Position numbers and translations under genes: made by a program. A stretch of 64,000 nucleotides of DNA from the NCBI GenBank assembly GCA_916048095.2, contig OU696597.1, forward strand, positions 5,437,627 to 5,501,626, given 5' to 3'. The notes under the pieces were generated by a model. The model worked only from the letters and a program-made list of their open reading frames with translations, was not told where the DNA came from and made no database searches. This DNA is from Sacculina carcini (Eukaryota > Arthropoda > Thecostraca > Sacculinidae). Below are positions 33,117 through 42,575 of the stretch, in pieces. How positions within the stretch are numbered: position 1 is the first letter of the stretch; each line of letters starts with the position of its first letter.

Positions 33117-33293
33117 AAAATTTTCCTCAATCTCAAGTACATGACTCCGGAGGAGTCGTTTCGCAAAATTATCACCGAGAAGTACGGCTTCATGTCGTGG
33201 AAAACGTACATAAACCTGATCGTAGCAGAGAACTACACGGACGACGCTGGAAATCCACTTATCCACATGTCCGCAGAATCATTCGCCTATACC
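33117..33293 (+). CDS. Ionotropic receptor (IR) exon: S2 ligand-binding lobe segment
   Basis: Acceptor CCGCAG precedes 33117 and a strong donor GTGAGT follows 33293. The 59-codon exon is open and in phase 0 at both ends, matching the phase-0 donor of the exon at 14262-14505. The translation (an ESFRKII stretch, KYGFMSW, then a YTDDAGNPL stretch) has the layout of the S2 lobe in arthropod variant IRs, where a conserved aromatic-Thr-Asp-x-x-Gly region precedes the last membrane helix. The Met at 33108 lies in the acceptor and is not a start. The following exon with the last helix was not found in the window. Identification is from memory of family patterns, so moderate. Confidence 0.6.
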
Positions 33294-33470
33294 GTGAGTA
33301 TAGTCTCTTGCAGAATCGATAGATTTCTAACTAGCCCCATTATGCTTAGCTGTAATCATAAATATATTATTATGATGAATAAGTTTAATTGTATATATGG
33401 TATATTTTTCCAAAAAATGTAAGAATGTAAACAAAAAATATAAATAATTTTTGTGAGATGATTTACAGTA

Positions 33471-33724
33471 CAGTGGACCCTTGGAATACGAGTAACTTAA
33501 TATAAGAGTAATTTAGAATACGAGCATTTCAACTCGTAAACAATTGATTTAGAGTACAAGCGATAGATTAGAATACGAATAAATGTGAGGAAAACTGAAC
33601 TGCTTTGAAAGTCCAGCGACTTCTTATAACTGACGAACTCATCTAGCCTCACAAGAAAGAGCAGAGAAAGGTGATAGAAGAGCTTTCATCAAGAGAGGAG
33701 AAAGTAAAGAGGAAATTAGTTAAA
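33471..33724 (+). mobile_element. Pogo/Tigger-like DNA transposon end
   Basis: After a TA dinucleotide, CAGTGGACCCTTGGAATACG and several repeats of an AATACGAG-type word resemble the termini of pogo-type (CENP-B-related) elements. The right-hand end was not found. No transposase motif is readable. Confidence 0.35.
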
Positions 33725-33983
33725 TTAACCCATTAACCGGCAGTGATATAAAAATAGATCACCAATTTCAACTACTTTTTTCTCATGATTGTTTTATGAC
33801 ATAATGAATATATTTCATTTGTTATAATATTTGAATCTTGTAGTTGTTGTTGTTGAAAAAACGCTTCAGCCGAAATCGACCATTTCGCGCCAGAAAAGTT
33901 ATCACGGAAACGTTGTCATGCGTCAAGTCAAAACCGTCAGGAAAAATTGAATGAATTGAAATTGAATCTTGTACTTATGGTAT

Positions 33984-34239
33984 TGTAGCTGATGCGCCAC
34001 ACTCAGTGCATTTTATCTTTATTTTATTGTCATTGCTATTATTTTGTATTCATTTTATCATCACATTATATCGCATTATCATGTTATATATAAATATGTA
34101 TGTGGTCGATTTGCTACATGTTAAATTGTTTATTATGCATCGGTCGCGCAAGCAATACAACACACGAGTCTTACCGTACGCACGGGTTTTGATCGCTGAG
34201 GCCGTTTGCCATTATTTTACTTTTATAGGCGTTCCTACA
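33984..34239 (+). repeat. Gypsy E 5' LTR
   Basis: 256 bp. Differs from 38629-38883 at only a handful of positions. TGGTAATCCCGG just after it is a candidate primer-binding site. Confidence 0.88.
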
Positions 34240-34333
34240 AGTGGTAATCCCGGTATATTTCTTGTTTGCCAATACTCTTCAGTTGTATTGCGGATTCATA
34301 TATAGTTTGCCTCGTAATAATCACTCTCATTCC

Positions 34334-34753
34334 ATGGGTTCGGTGAAGGTCGTCCTCCCGGATTTCGACCCGATGGATGTGGACACCTGGATCGCAATGT
34401 GCGATAATTTGATGGGCGATAGTAGCATAGAATGTCAGACCACCATTTTTCGCAAATTTGGGGCGATGCTACCAAGAAACAATTTCAGGATGGTCAAAGA
34501 TCTTGCCACCCAGAATCCACTCGCTAGCAACTGCTCCGATTTGCTCAAAGCCAGACTGCGAAAGCGAATAGAGATGATTCCGGCTGAGAAACTACAGCGT
34601 CTGGAGAATCTTCCGCGACAACTGGGCTCTCGGAAACCGTCGGAATTGTACGGCGACCTCGCGGCGCTATACCCCAACGACACAAAACACGAAATCATCC
34701 AAGAGGTGTTTCTGTATCGAATGTCATCAGAGCTCCGACTGCTCTGTCGCTAG
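34334..34753 (+). pseudogene. Gypsy E gag N-terminal part
   Basis: The ATG at 34334 (Met-Gly-Ser-Val) is the likely Gag start, because it follows the leader and opens a capsid-like region with FDPMDVDTWI and several amphipathic helices. The frame closes at a TAG at 34751. Gag sequence continues in another frame (34760-34948), so a frameshift or stop mutation has split it. No zinc knuckle is evident. Confidence 0.65.
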
Positions 34754-35844
34754 TGGCTGGTGTCCAACTATTTGCGGGACACTGCACTGCGCGCAGACGC
34801 TCACTACCAGCCAGCGGCGACCGTTTCGCTTGCGGCACAGGTGACCGGCGACGCATACACAGCCACAGACACAGTCGAGGAGCCTCTAGTGGTGGTCGCG
34901 ATAAGTTTTCGCTCGCCCGCTCAGTCGACACCCAGGCGACAACAATAACCGAAAGACGAACAGCCGAAAAATTTCGTCGCGCGCTGGTGCCGCCTCCATC
35001 GCAAGTACGGTCCGGCAGCGCGGCGTTGTCTCGGCTCGTGCTCATTCAAGTCCGACATGGCGGGAAACGGGCACGGCAGCCGGCGGTAATGGCCACGCCC
35101 GGCTGCCGTGAAAATCACCGCGTGTTATTCGTCACAGACATGTCCGGCCGCAAATTTATGGCTGACAGCGGTTCCGATGTTTCTCTGCTGCCAGCTCGTT
35201 CAACGGCATCAGCGGCGGTCCTCGACGAGCCGAAGTTACGTGCCGCCAACGGTACATCAATCCAGGTCTTTCAGGTCCACCATCGCGTGACTGTCGATCT
35301 GGGACTCGGGCGCACTTATTTGTTCGGATTTATTACAGCAACAGTTCCACACGCAATAACCGGAGCGGATTTTCTCCGTGAACCTGGTCTTGTGGTGGAC
35401 ATGAAACGGCACAAGCTGATCGACAGCGCCACATTCTTGTCCACCAGCAGCAACGCGTCGGTCGTCACACCATACCCTGTGCTGACTCACATCTGTGCTG
35501 TACAGCGACCATGTGACGGGCCGGAGTTCGCCGGTGTGCGCGCTTCAGCGGACTTCGCGCAGCTCATCGCCCCACCTGACGGGTTTCCCTTTGTGAAGGT
35601 GACTGGTGTCCAGCATCGCATCATCACACGAGGCAATCCAGTGTTCGCCCGCCCACGCCGATTAATGCCGACCAAACTGTCCGCTGCCAGAAAAGAGTTA
35701 TCAGAGTTGGTGGATCTGGGCATTCTGGTTCCCTCGTCATCGTGCTGGTCCAGTCCCATCCACCTTGTTGAAAAGGATGGTGGCACAGTTTTCAGACTGG
35801 TCGGGTGCTCCGAGCGACTGAACTTCATCACGGTGCCCGACAGG
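34753..35844 (+). pseudogene. Gypsy E protease and RT N-terminus
   Basis: Open frame with the retropepsin motif FMADSGSDVSLLP (about residue 135; catalytic Asp present) and its partner AITGADFL, then the conserved linker leading to RT (LSAARKELSELVDLGI, SSCWSSPIHLVEKDGG). It breaks at 35845 where the MITE begins. Upstream residues before the protease include the end of gag out of frame. The protease would process Gag-Pol. Confidence 0.78.
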
Positions 35845-36209
35845 CATGGGCGTAAATCCTGGGGGGTATAGGGGGTATATATACCTCCCGACAAATTGGC
35901 TGGGGGGTATGAATATGCAATTATACCCCCCGATAATTCTGCTGAGTTCAGTTAATTGGGTATATTGTCATCAAAATCAGCATAGAAGGCAAATGACAAT
36001 AGACCAAAAATGTAAGAAATTATATATATATATATGAAGAATTATATTACGCAATACACTTTTAATTGAGATATGTGTGTTGTGATTGAATAGACTAAAA
36101 ATTGCTGAGGGTACCATGCAATTGACCAAATGAGTTAACTTTGAACACAAATACATGATGACTGTCATCCCCCCGTGCCTCGACACAAATTTACGCCCAT
36201 GCCGACAGG
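35837..36209. mobile_element. hAT-type MITE (35845-36201), TSD CCGACAGG
   Basis: 357 bp, non-coding, with 13-bp perfect terminal inverted repeats CATGGGCGTAAAT / ATTTACGCCCATG and flanking 8-bp duplications CCGACAGG (35837-35844 and 36202-36209). CA...TG ends and 8-bp TSD place it with hAT elements. The interior has runs of GGGGGGTATA type near the left end and an AT microsatellite near 36015. It interrupts RT of Gypsy E. Confidence 0.92.
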
Positions 36210-37250
36210 TATCCCGTTCCCGACATTCAATCATTGGCCGATCAGCTCAATGGTGCGAAATATTTCAGCACAATTGATCTCCCGCGTGCTTTTGCTCAAG
36301 TTCCTCTGCATCCAGACGATCAGGAAACATCTGCGATCACGACTCCATTTGGTCTTTTTCAGTATACGCGTATTCCTTTCGGTTTGTGTAATGCTGCCCA
36401 AACTTTCCAGCGCCTCATGGAGACAGTGCTGCGGGGCATGCCACGCGTATTTTGCTACCTCGACGATGTCCTCGTCTTCTCTCCAGATGTCGAGACTCAC
36501 CGCCGAGATCTCAGAGAACTTTTACGCCGTCTCTGAGCGGCGGGCCTGGCCATCAAGCCGGAAAAGTGCGTCTTTGGCAGGCGTATTGTGCGGCTCGTTG
36601 GATTCAAAGTATCTGCACGTGGCATCGATCCCTTACTAGACAAAATTGCTGATCTCGTGAACATGCCGCCGCCCACCAGTTCCACTGAGTGCAGGAGGTA
36701 CCTAGGCATGATAACCTTTTTCCACCGGTTCATTCCCAGGCTGGCTCAAACTCTCCAGCCCTTCATGAGGTGGCGAACAACAAACGAAGTTTCGTGTGGG
36801 GACTTCTGCAAGTCTCCGCCTTACCGACAAAATCAGCACTGGCTGCCGCTTCATGTTTGACATTTCCACAGGCGGATGCTCCGACGAAGCTAGTGGCAGA
36901 CGCATCTGAGTTGGCCGTGGGAGCTGTTGTGCTACAGTTCCAGAATGGTCATTGTGTACCGCTGGCGTAACACTCCCGCAAACTTACAGGCGCTGACTTA
37001 CGATGGTCCACTGGTGACAAGGAGCTGTATGCATTGTTCAGTGCGGTCAAAAGGTTCCGGCATCTTATTGAAGACCGGCTAGCATTGCAGCTGTGGACCG
37101 ACCATACGCCGTTGGTGCATGCCTTCATCAGCACCACCGAACGTTCGGCTAGTGTCCAAAGACAGCTCGCTTATATGAGTGAGTTTTCCACGTACATTTG
37201 ACATATCAAAGGGTCCGAAAACGCTGTCTCGGACTGTCTCAGTAGGCCTC
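36202..37250 (+). pseudogene. Gypsy E RT and RNase H after the MITE
   Basis: The RT continues with STIDLPRAFAQVPL, TPFGLFQYTRIPFGL and the intact catalytic YLDDVLV (near 36465). A TGA at 36535 and a frame change near 36830 interrupt the thumb and the RNase H start. RNase H signatures (VADASELAVGA near 36900, WSTGDKELYA near 37015, WTDHTPL near 37100) are in different frames. A TGA near 37200 precedes the AVSDCLSR-like end. Confidence 0.75.
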
Positions 37251-38611
37251 TGTCAGACACAACACGAAACGTCTCTCAGCTTGCAGTGGACGCTCAACAC
37301 TGGCTCGATGTCAGGCGCCTCGCGCTCGCTCAACACAGTGCCGCAGATGTCGCCGAGCTTGCCTCTTGTCCTTCGCCTCGCGTGGAAGTACGTCCAGTCG
37401 AGGGTGTTCTGTCTGGACTGCTGCTGCTGCCTGAGTCACTGCAGCACGAAGTGTATCGCGCGATACATAATCTGCACCCGTGTCACAAAGCACCTCATCT
37501 CTGAACGATACGTCTTCAAGCGCATTTGGGCCAAGGTGTCATCGTGGGCGAAGACGTGCTTTTGCTGTCAACAATGTAAAATCGCTCGTCACCAACACAC
37601 TGCCCTGCGTAGACCGCCGACACCTAGCGGACAGTTTGAAGCACTCCACGTTGATGTCGTCGATCCTCTACCAGCCGTCAATGGTTATCATTACATTTTC
37701 ATCATCGTCGACCGCTTCACGAAGTATCCAGAAGCCGTGCCGATGCCTGACGCTACCGCAGCTTCTTGTGCGGGGTTCTGCTTGACTGGGCAGCGCTATT
37801 TGGTCTGTGCCTCTGTGTGACGTCTGATCGTGGCAGGCGATTTGTTTCGGATCTTTGGCGAGAGTTTTGGTCGCTCCTAGGAGTCAGATTGTCCATAACT
37901 TGCGCGTACATGCCACAACAGAACGCTTTGGTGGAACGTGTACGCCGGCAACTAAAAGCGTCTCTTACCGCCGCACTGATGGACAACAACGACTGGCTCA
38001 CGGCACTGCCTATTGTCTTGATGGGTCTTCGTGCCGCCCACAAGCCTGACGCAGACTCCACGCCTGCGGAGATGGTGTTTGGCGAGAAAATTCGGTTGCC
38101 TGGTCAGTTCTTTTCACAGACTAACGAGGATCGCCCGGCCTGTGAGGTTGCGTCTCAACTGGCCACTGCCTTCCAGCGACTTCGTTCGACTCCAACGGCG
38201 TGGCACCGCCGATACGACACCTCCCCGTTCGTGTCACAGTCACTGGCCACCGCTACACACGTCTTTGTGCGCGTGGATGCTCATAGGCCATCATTGAAGC
38301 CGCCGTACAGCGGTCCGTTCCCTGTGATGGAGCGCGGTGACAAAGCGTTTGTGCTCGACTACGGTGGCAAGACCGACACTGTGGCCGTAGACTGTCTCAA
38401 GCCGGCGTTTCTGGTGCGCGACAATCAATCTGGTGTGGACTCTCCCCCGATCTCTACAGATGATCGCGATGCCAATCAATCAGCCCCTCAAACTGCGCCA
38501 GACGCCTCCACCGACGGCCAGAGTTCGTCGTTCCAGTCGCCGCGTATCGTATGGTCACGCCGCTCTAGACCCGTTGCCCTCCTGGTCGGTCCTTGTGAAT
38601 CGGTACTGTGA
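37251..38611 (+). pseudogene. Gypsy E integrase
   Basis: The zinc-binding domain is split between frames (His pair near 37490, C-x2-C at CFCCQQCK, 37560). The core has LHVDVVDPLP (Asp, near 37655), then after a frameshift near 37770 TSDRGRRFVS (Asp, near 37830) and QQNALVERVRRQ (Glu, near 37925). The 281-codon frame 37766-38611 continues through the C-terminal barrel and a Ser/Pro-rich tail to the polypurine tract. All three catalytic acids are present. Confidence 0.78.
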
Positions 38612-38628
38612 AGTACCTGGGGGACATA

Positions 38629-38883
38629 TGTAGCGATGCGCCACACTCAGTGCATTTTATCTTTATTTTATTGTCATTGCTATTATTATGTATTAATTTT
38701 ATCATCACATTATATCGCATTATCATGTTATATATAATTATGTATGTGGTCGATTTGCTACATGTTAAATTGTTTATTATGCATCGGTCGCGCAAGCAAT
38801 ACAACACACGAGTCTTACCGTACGCACGGGTTTTGATCGCTGAGGCCGTTTGTCATTATTTTACTTTTATAGGTGTTCCTACA
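38629..38883 (+). repeat. Gypsy E 3' LTR
   Basis: 255 bp, partner of 33984-34239. It follows a purine tract and ends TTCCTACA before GTAT. Confidence 0.88.
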
Positions 38884-39299
38884 GTATTTTATTTTAAATC
38901 ACAACTTTAGCGTTTTCAACTAGTCCTAATAGAACATTGAATTAAACCATATTTACCCTTTATCTGTGGTAGTCTTTGCTGATCCACAACATAGACACAC
39001 GACCTCGAGTAGAAAAAAAGGTTTTATTAATTTATTTATTGTCTCATACTGCCTCACAACAAATTTCAATGCTCTAATAATTATAACTTCTTTATAGGAA
39101 CGATTTTTAGTGATCTATAAATATATCACTGCTGGGTTACGCTCATAATGGCACCAACTCCATGTTCTAGAGGAAACGGGTTAATTGTAAGAAATTTATC
39201 TAAAAAAATAAGAATAACCAGTCTAATAATATAAATATGCCTTCCTGTCGGTTTTTTAAAGCTTTAGAGCAGCGGCGGCGCCAAGGGGGGAATTGAAGC

Positions 39300-40633
39300 G
39301 GTTAAAATTCCCCAAAATATGCCAACGTGGGAGGGAGGGTTCGTGCTGTGCGGTTCGTGACGATTTCGAGGATATACCGCGCCATTTGCGCGTGACCTTC
39401 TAGCCTGCCGTGTGCGTGACGCGCTATCTGTGGCGTTTACAGCGCGCCGACTTCAACTTGTTTGACTCGCGCGTCCAAGCAAGAGACGGCCTTTGTTGTC
39501 TCTGGCGTTGTATAGGCATCGGCTACATCGAACCATCTAGTGCAGCGGTTGTGATTAGTCGGCGTGAGTGGAAGACCGCTGGTGAATGGTCTCTTCTTCC
39601 TCACTCGCTCTGTCTTCTACGCCAGTCTGCGCTGTTTGACTCTTCTACTCATTCTTGTCACCATGTCAACCGTGATTCCTGAAGGAAATTGCTCTTTCTG
39701 CAAAACGGCCAGTGGCGATGCGATACGCTGTGTGAAATGCTCACTCTGCTCTGCCTGGGCTCACTCTAAGTGTGCGTCACTACAAGGTGAAAAGCTTGAC
39801 GCCATCATTTCCACCAACTGGATATGCTCACCTTGTATTGGTCGGGCCAAGCTGGCCATTGGAATCGCCACCAAAGTTGGCGGATTCGGCGCTTGTCTCG
39901 ACGGTATCGAAGCCAGGATCAGCTCGCTGGCTGTTTCACAGCACGCGTCCCAGATCTCTCCGTCCTCGCAACCGTCTTCGTCACCCCACAACTATGCTGT
40001 GGTTGTGAAATCGAGGAATGCGTCTCCTGTGGTCCTTGACACAGTAGCTCCGGCTCTGTCTGATGTTCCGGCTGCTAGCTCACGGCCAATTGCCAGCCAA
40101 GGCATTGTTCTCTGCTGCAACACTCCTGCTGCTGCTGAACGTGCTGCTGACTGTGTACGACCCTTGGTACCCAACGTGGAGGTTTCTCTGCCGTCTGAGT
40201 CGCCTCGCCGCCCGAAGATTATTCTCGCCAACGTTCCGACTGGCATGTCGCCAGATGAGGTGTTATCTTCCATCCGCCGGAGGAATTATTTCCTGTCTTC
40301 TTGACAGCCTTCTGATTTCTAGCTACTGTTTCCCACTAAGCCTCGCAACTCTGCTGTCCATGCTGTTTTCTCATTGTCTCCTAGTACTCGCTCCCTCATT
40401 CGTTCGATGGGTGGTCACCTTTTTGTTGGACTTCAATCGTGTTCTGTCTACGACATATTCTAGGTGGTCCGTTGCTTACAACGCGCCGGACTTGGCCACA
40501 AAGCCTCTCATTATTCCCGTGCCGAGTGTTGTGGTCATTGTGCGGTTCCCCACAGATCCTCCCAATGTGATCGATCTGCACAGGTAAAATGCTGCAATGG
40601 TGACCAGTCTGGTCGTGCATCTTCCCACTGTCC
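39300..40633 (+). mobile_element. LINE 5' part with ORF1, cut at a tRNA-like sequence
   Basis: A presumed 5' UTR (about 39300-39662), then ORF1 (39663-40304) and, in shifted frames up to 40633, a series of Cys/His clusters typical of LINE ORF1 zinc knuckles (a C-x2-C...H...C pattern and a final HCPPRS). No ORF2 follows. The sequence changes to the tRNA-like element at 40634. Confidence 0.6.
39663..40304 (+). pseudogene. LINE ORF1 protein with PHD finger
   Basis: The start at 39663 (Met-Ser-Thr-Val) is chosen because the zinc finger begins 9 residues later and the upstream frame lacks conserved sequence. Residues 10-58 form a PHD finger (CSFC, CVKC, WAHSKC, WICSPC pairs). A low-complexity linker and a KIILANVPTGMS stretch, as in ORF1 proteins of CR1/Jockey-type LINEs, follow. 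ORF1 proteins bind LINE RNA. The frame stops at 40302 although zinc-knuckle coding sequence continues in other frames, so it is a frameshifted copy. Confidence 0.62.
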
Positions 40634-40704
40634 GCCTCGTAGCCGAGTGGCTAAAACGCACGCTCTGTGCACGAAAGGTCCAGGGTTCGATTTCCTGGCG
40701 AGGT
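40634..40704 (+). repeat. tRNA-like sequence (tRNA-derived SINE head or tRNA pseudogene)
   Basis: 71 nt with a 7-bp acceptor stem (GCCTCGT with GCGAGGT, two G-U pairs), an A-box-like TAGCCGAGTGG, and a T arm CAGGG-TTCGATT-TCCTG with B-box GGTTCGATT. The anticodon arm is irregular (4-bp stem) and the D stem weak, so a functional tRNA is unlikely. The following GTTGCGC-rich stretch may be SINE body. Confidence 0.5.
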
Positions 40705-41592
40705 GAAAGTTGCGCTAAAAAGTTGCGCTTAAAATTTTGCAAAAGTTTCACTAAACACGTAAAAGGGTAGTGATAATCACTGAATTATGTAAAACATACT
40801 TTTGTGAAGAAAATTTGTACTTTTATATTCGATAACTATTACCACAATACTCTTTGAGCACTCGTGGTGGTGCTTAGAGATGCGAAAAGATTAGAGATAC
40901 ACACAAACTTAGTGCCCTCAATGAGAATACGAATAAAAGCTGATCACATTATTCAGAATGGCAATCCTGACCAGAAAAGTGGGCATTTTTTCCGTGTAGG
41001 AAAATAACGACTGAGGAAATATATTTAATGTACAAAAAGGTATTTGAAAACAAATAACTACATGAAAGAATTCATCATCCATAAAACCGGTCTCAAAAAC
41101 GGGTAAATAATGAAAAACCACTTGATATAATTAGTTAAAACTTGCCTTTATCTGCTGACAATGATTTCAAAATCTCTACATCTACGAAAATCGTCTCTCA
41201 ATAAAATCAATTTTGAAAAAACAATGGTTTAAAAACAGTATAAATCAAGTGATTTAACCAGCCGCATATACCAACATGCTATTCATATACAAAAAGGTAT
41301 TTGAACGTACATCAATCAATTCTGCTCTTCCATAGAACTTGTTTTAAAAATACATTGTTTTATTAAAAAACGTTTGCTTAAAAACGTTAGTTAAAACACT
41401 TGTTAACACTTAAACCAACCAATTAACTTATCTTGTTCTGCTGACAGCCTTTTCTGAATTTGTATATTTATAAAACGAATGTATAACCAGTTTTCAAAAC
41501 ATCATTGCATTTTTTCATAAAAACCATGGTTTTCTGGCTTCATAAAGAATCATGGTTTAAGAAAACACTTGATCAATCAATGAATTTGTTTT
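40705..41592. other. AT-rich region with weak internal repetition
   Basis: No coding signal. The word TACAAAAAGGTATTTGAA occurs near 41031 and 41288, and TCTGCTGACA near 41151, 41439 and, beyond element K, at 49814. This suggests a degenerate tandem repeat of roughly 260-290 bp into which element K inserted. Confidence 0.4.
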
Positions 41593-41737
41593 GTTCTTGT
41601 AGTGATATTGCGAGCATTAGTCATAGATGAATAATGTGTCGCTAGATGTCGCAACCAGTGTAGAACGGACGATCCCATGACACATGATCCCAGGGGTGGC
41701 CTTGCCTTTGGCAGCGAGAGAAAATTGAGCAGTGTGC

Positions 41738-42137
41738 GTCGTGCAGTGTTTGAGTCGTGCAGTGTTTGAGTCGTGCAGTGTTTGAGTCGTGCAGTGTTTG
41801 AGTCGTGCAGTGTTTGAGTCGTGCAGTGTTTGAGTCGTGCAGTGTTTGAGTCGTGCAGTGTTTGAGTCGTGCAGTGTTTGAGTCGTGCAGTGTTTGAGTC
41901 GTGCAGTGTTTGAGTCGTGCAGTGTTTGAGTCGTGCAGTGTTTGAGTCGTGCAGTGTTTGAGTCGTGCAGTGTTTGAGTCGTGCAGTGTTTGAGTCGTGC
42001 AGTGTTTGAGTCGTGCAGTGTTTGAGTCGTGCAGTGTTTGAGTCGTGCAGTGTTTGAGTCGTGCAGTGTTTGAGTCGTGCAGTGTTTGAGTCGTGCAGTG
42101 TTTGAGTCGTGCAGTGTTTGAGTCGTGCAGTGTTTGA
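41738..42137. repeat. 16-bp tandem array, 25 perfect copies
   Basis: Unit GTCGTGCAGTGTTTGA repeated exactly 25 times over 400 bp with no visible variation. The 3' LTR has a single copy at the same place (about 49672-49687). Because 16 is not a multiple of three and the unit lacks stops in several - strand frames, long repetitive open frames appear. They are artefacts. Confidence 0.97.
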
Positions 42138-42575
42138 GTCGTGGTCCCACTCCAATCGTAGTGACATATGTATGTTTCATTGTGTAAAAATTGTGTTTGT
42201 AGTGATCACCAGTTATATTTCTTTTTTATTTGCATGTAAATTTATGTATCAATTGTAAATTTCATATATCCTGGTACAGTCGTTATATTTATATACATAG
42301 TTGTAATATATTTAGCCAGGTGTGCGTAGTGACAATCGCGCACATGCTTGTTCACATCCTGGTTCGCTGCGACCTGCTGGGCCTAACATCTGTTAGGCCC
42401 GTTATGTAAATAGTAGCTGTTATTGTGTCCTATTTCGGTGAGGTTGTAAATATTCAGATTTAATTAATTTATCTTTAGAAATTGTTTTATTCACCTGATT
42501 TACACTTGTATTTATAAATAACAATTTGTTTGTATTTCCTATGTTTAATCTTTCTTTTCTCGGTTTTCTCTATTC

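Larger units (their letters stand above)
33980..38887 (+). mobile_element. Gypsy E (33984-38883), TSD GTAT
   Basis: A + strand Gypsy element with 256/255-bp LTRs (33984-34239 and 38629-38883), both TGTAGC...TTCCTACA, flanked by GTAT (33980-33983 and 38884-38887). gag, protease, RT, RNase H and integrase follow in order. A polypurine-containing stretch (ACCTGGGGGACATA) precedes the 3' LTR. RT is interrupted by a hAT MITE. The LTRs are very similar, so the insertion is rather young, but pol has several breaks. Confidence 0.9.
33725..39184. mobile_element. piggyBac-like MITE (33729-39180), split by Gypsy E
   Basis: TTAA at 33725-33728 and 39181-39184 flank CCCATTAACC on the left and AGGAAACGGG on the right, whose reverse complement starts CCCGTTTCC. 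Just inside, the left end has GGCAGTGATATAAAAATAGA and the right end carries a similar word in inverted orientation (39107-39135). Without Gypsy E the element is about 550 bp and non-coding. TTAA target and CCC termini are piggyBac traits. The terminal repeats are imperfect, so confidence is moderate. Confidence 0.5.

Noticed and set aside
33096..33422. Separate small gene starting at 33096 or 33108
   Set aside because: 33096 is a TTG and the ATG at 33108 lies in a splice acceptor. The splice sites and phase fit an internal exon better.
41738..42137. CRISPR-like array
   Set aside because: Units are contiguous and identical with no spacers. The context is an LTR in a eukaryotic genome.
41577..42180. 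Two - strand open frames of 187-196 codons with a 16-residue repeat
   Set aside because: They are the 16-bp DNA array read in stop-free frames. Two overlapping frames give the same peptide repeat.
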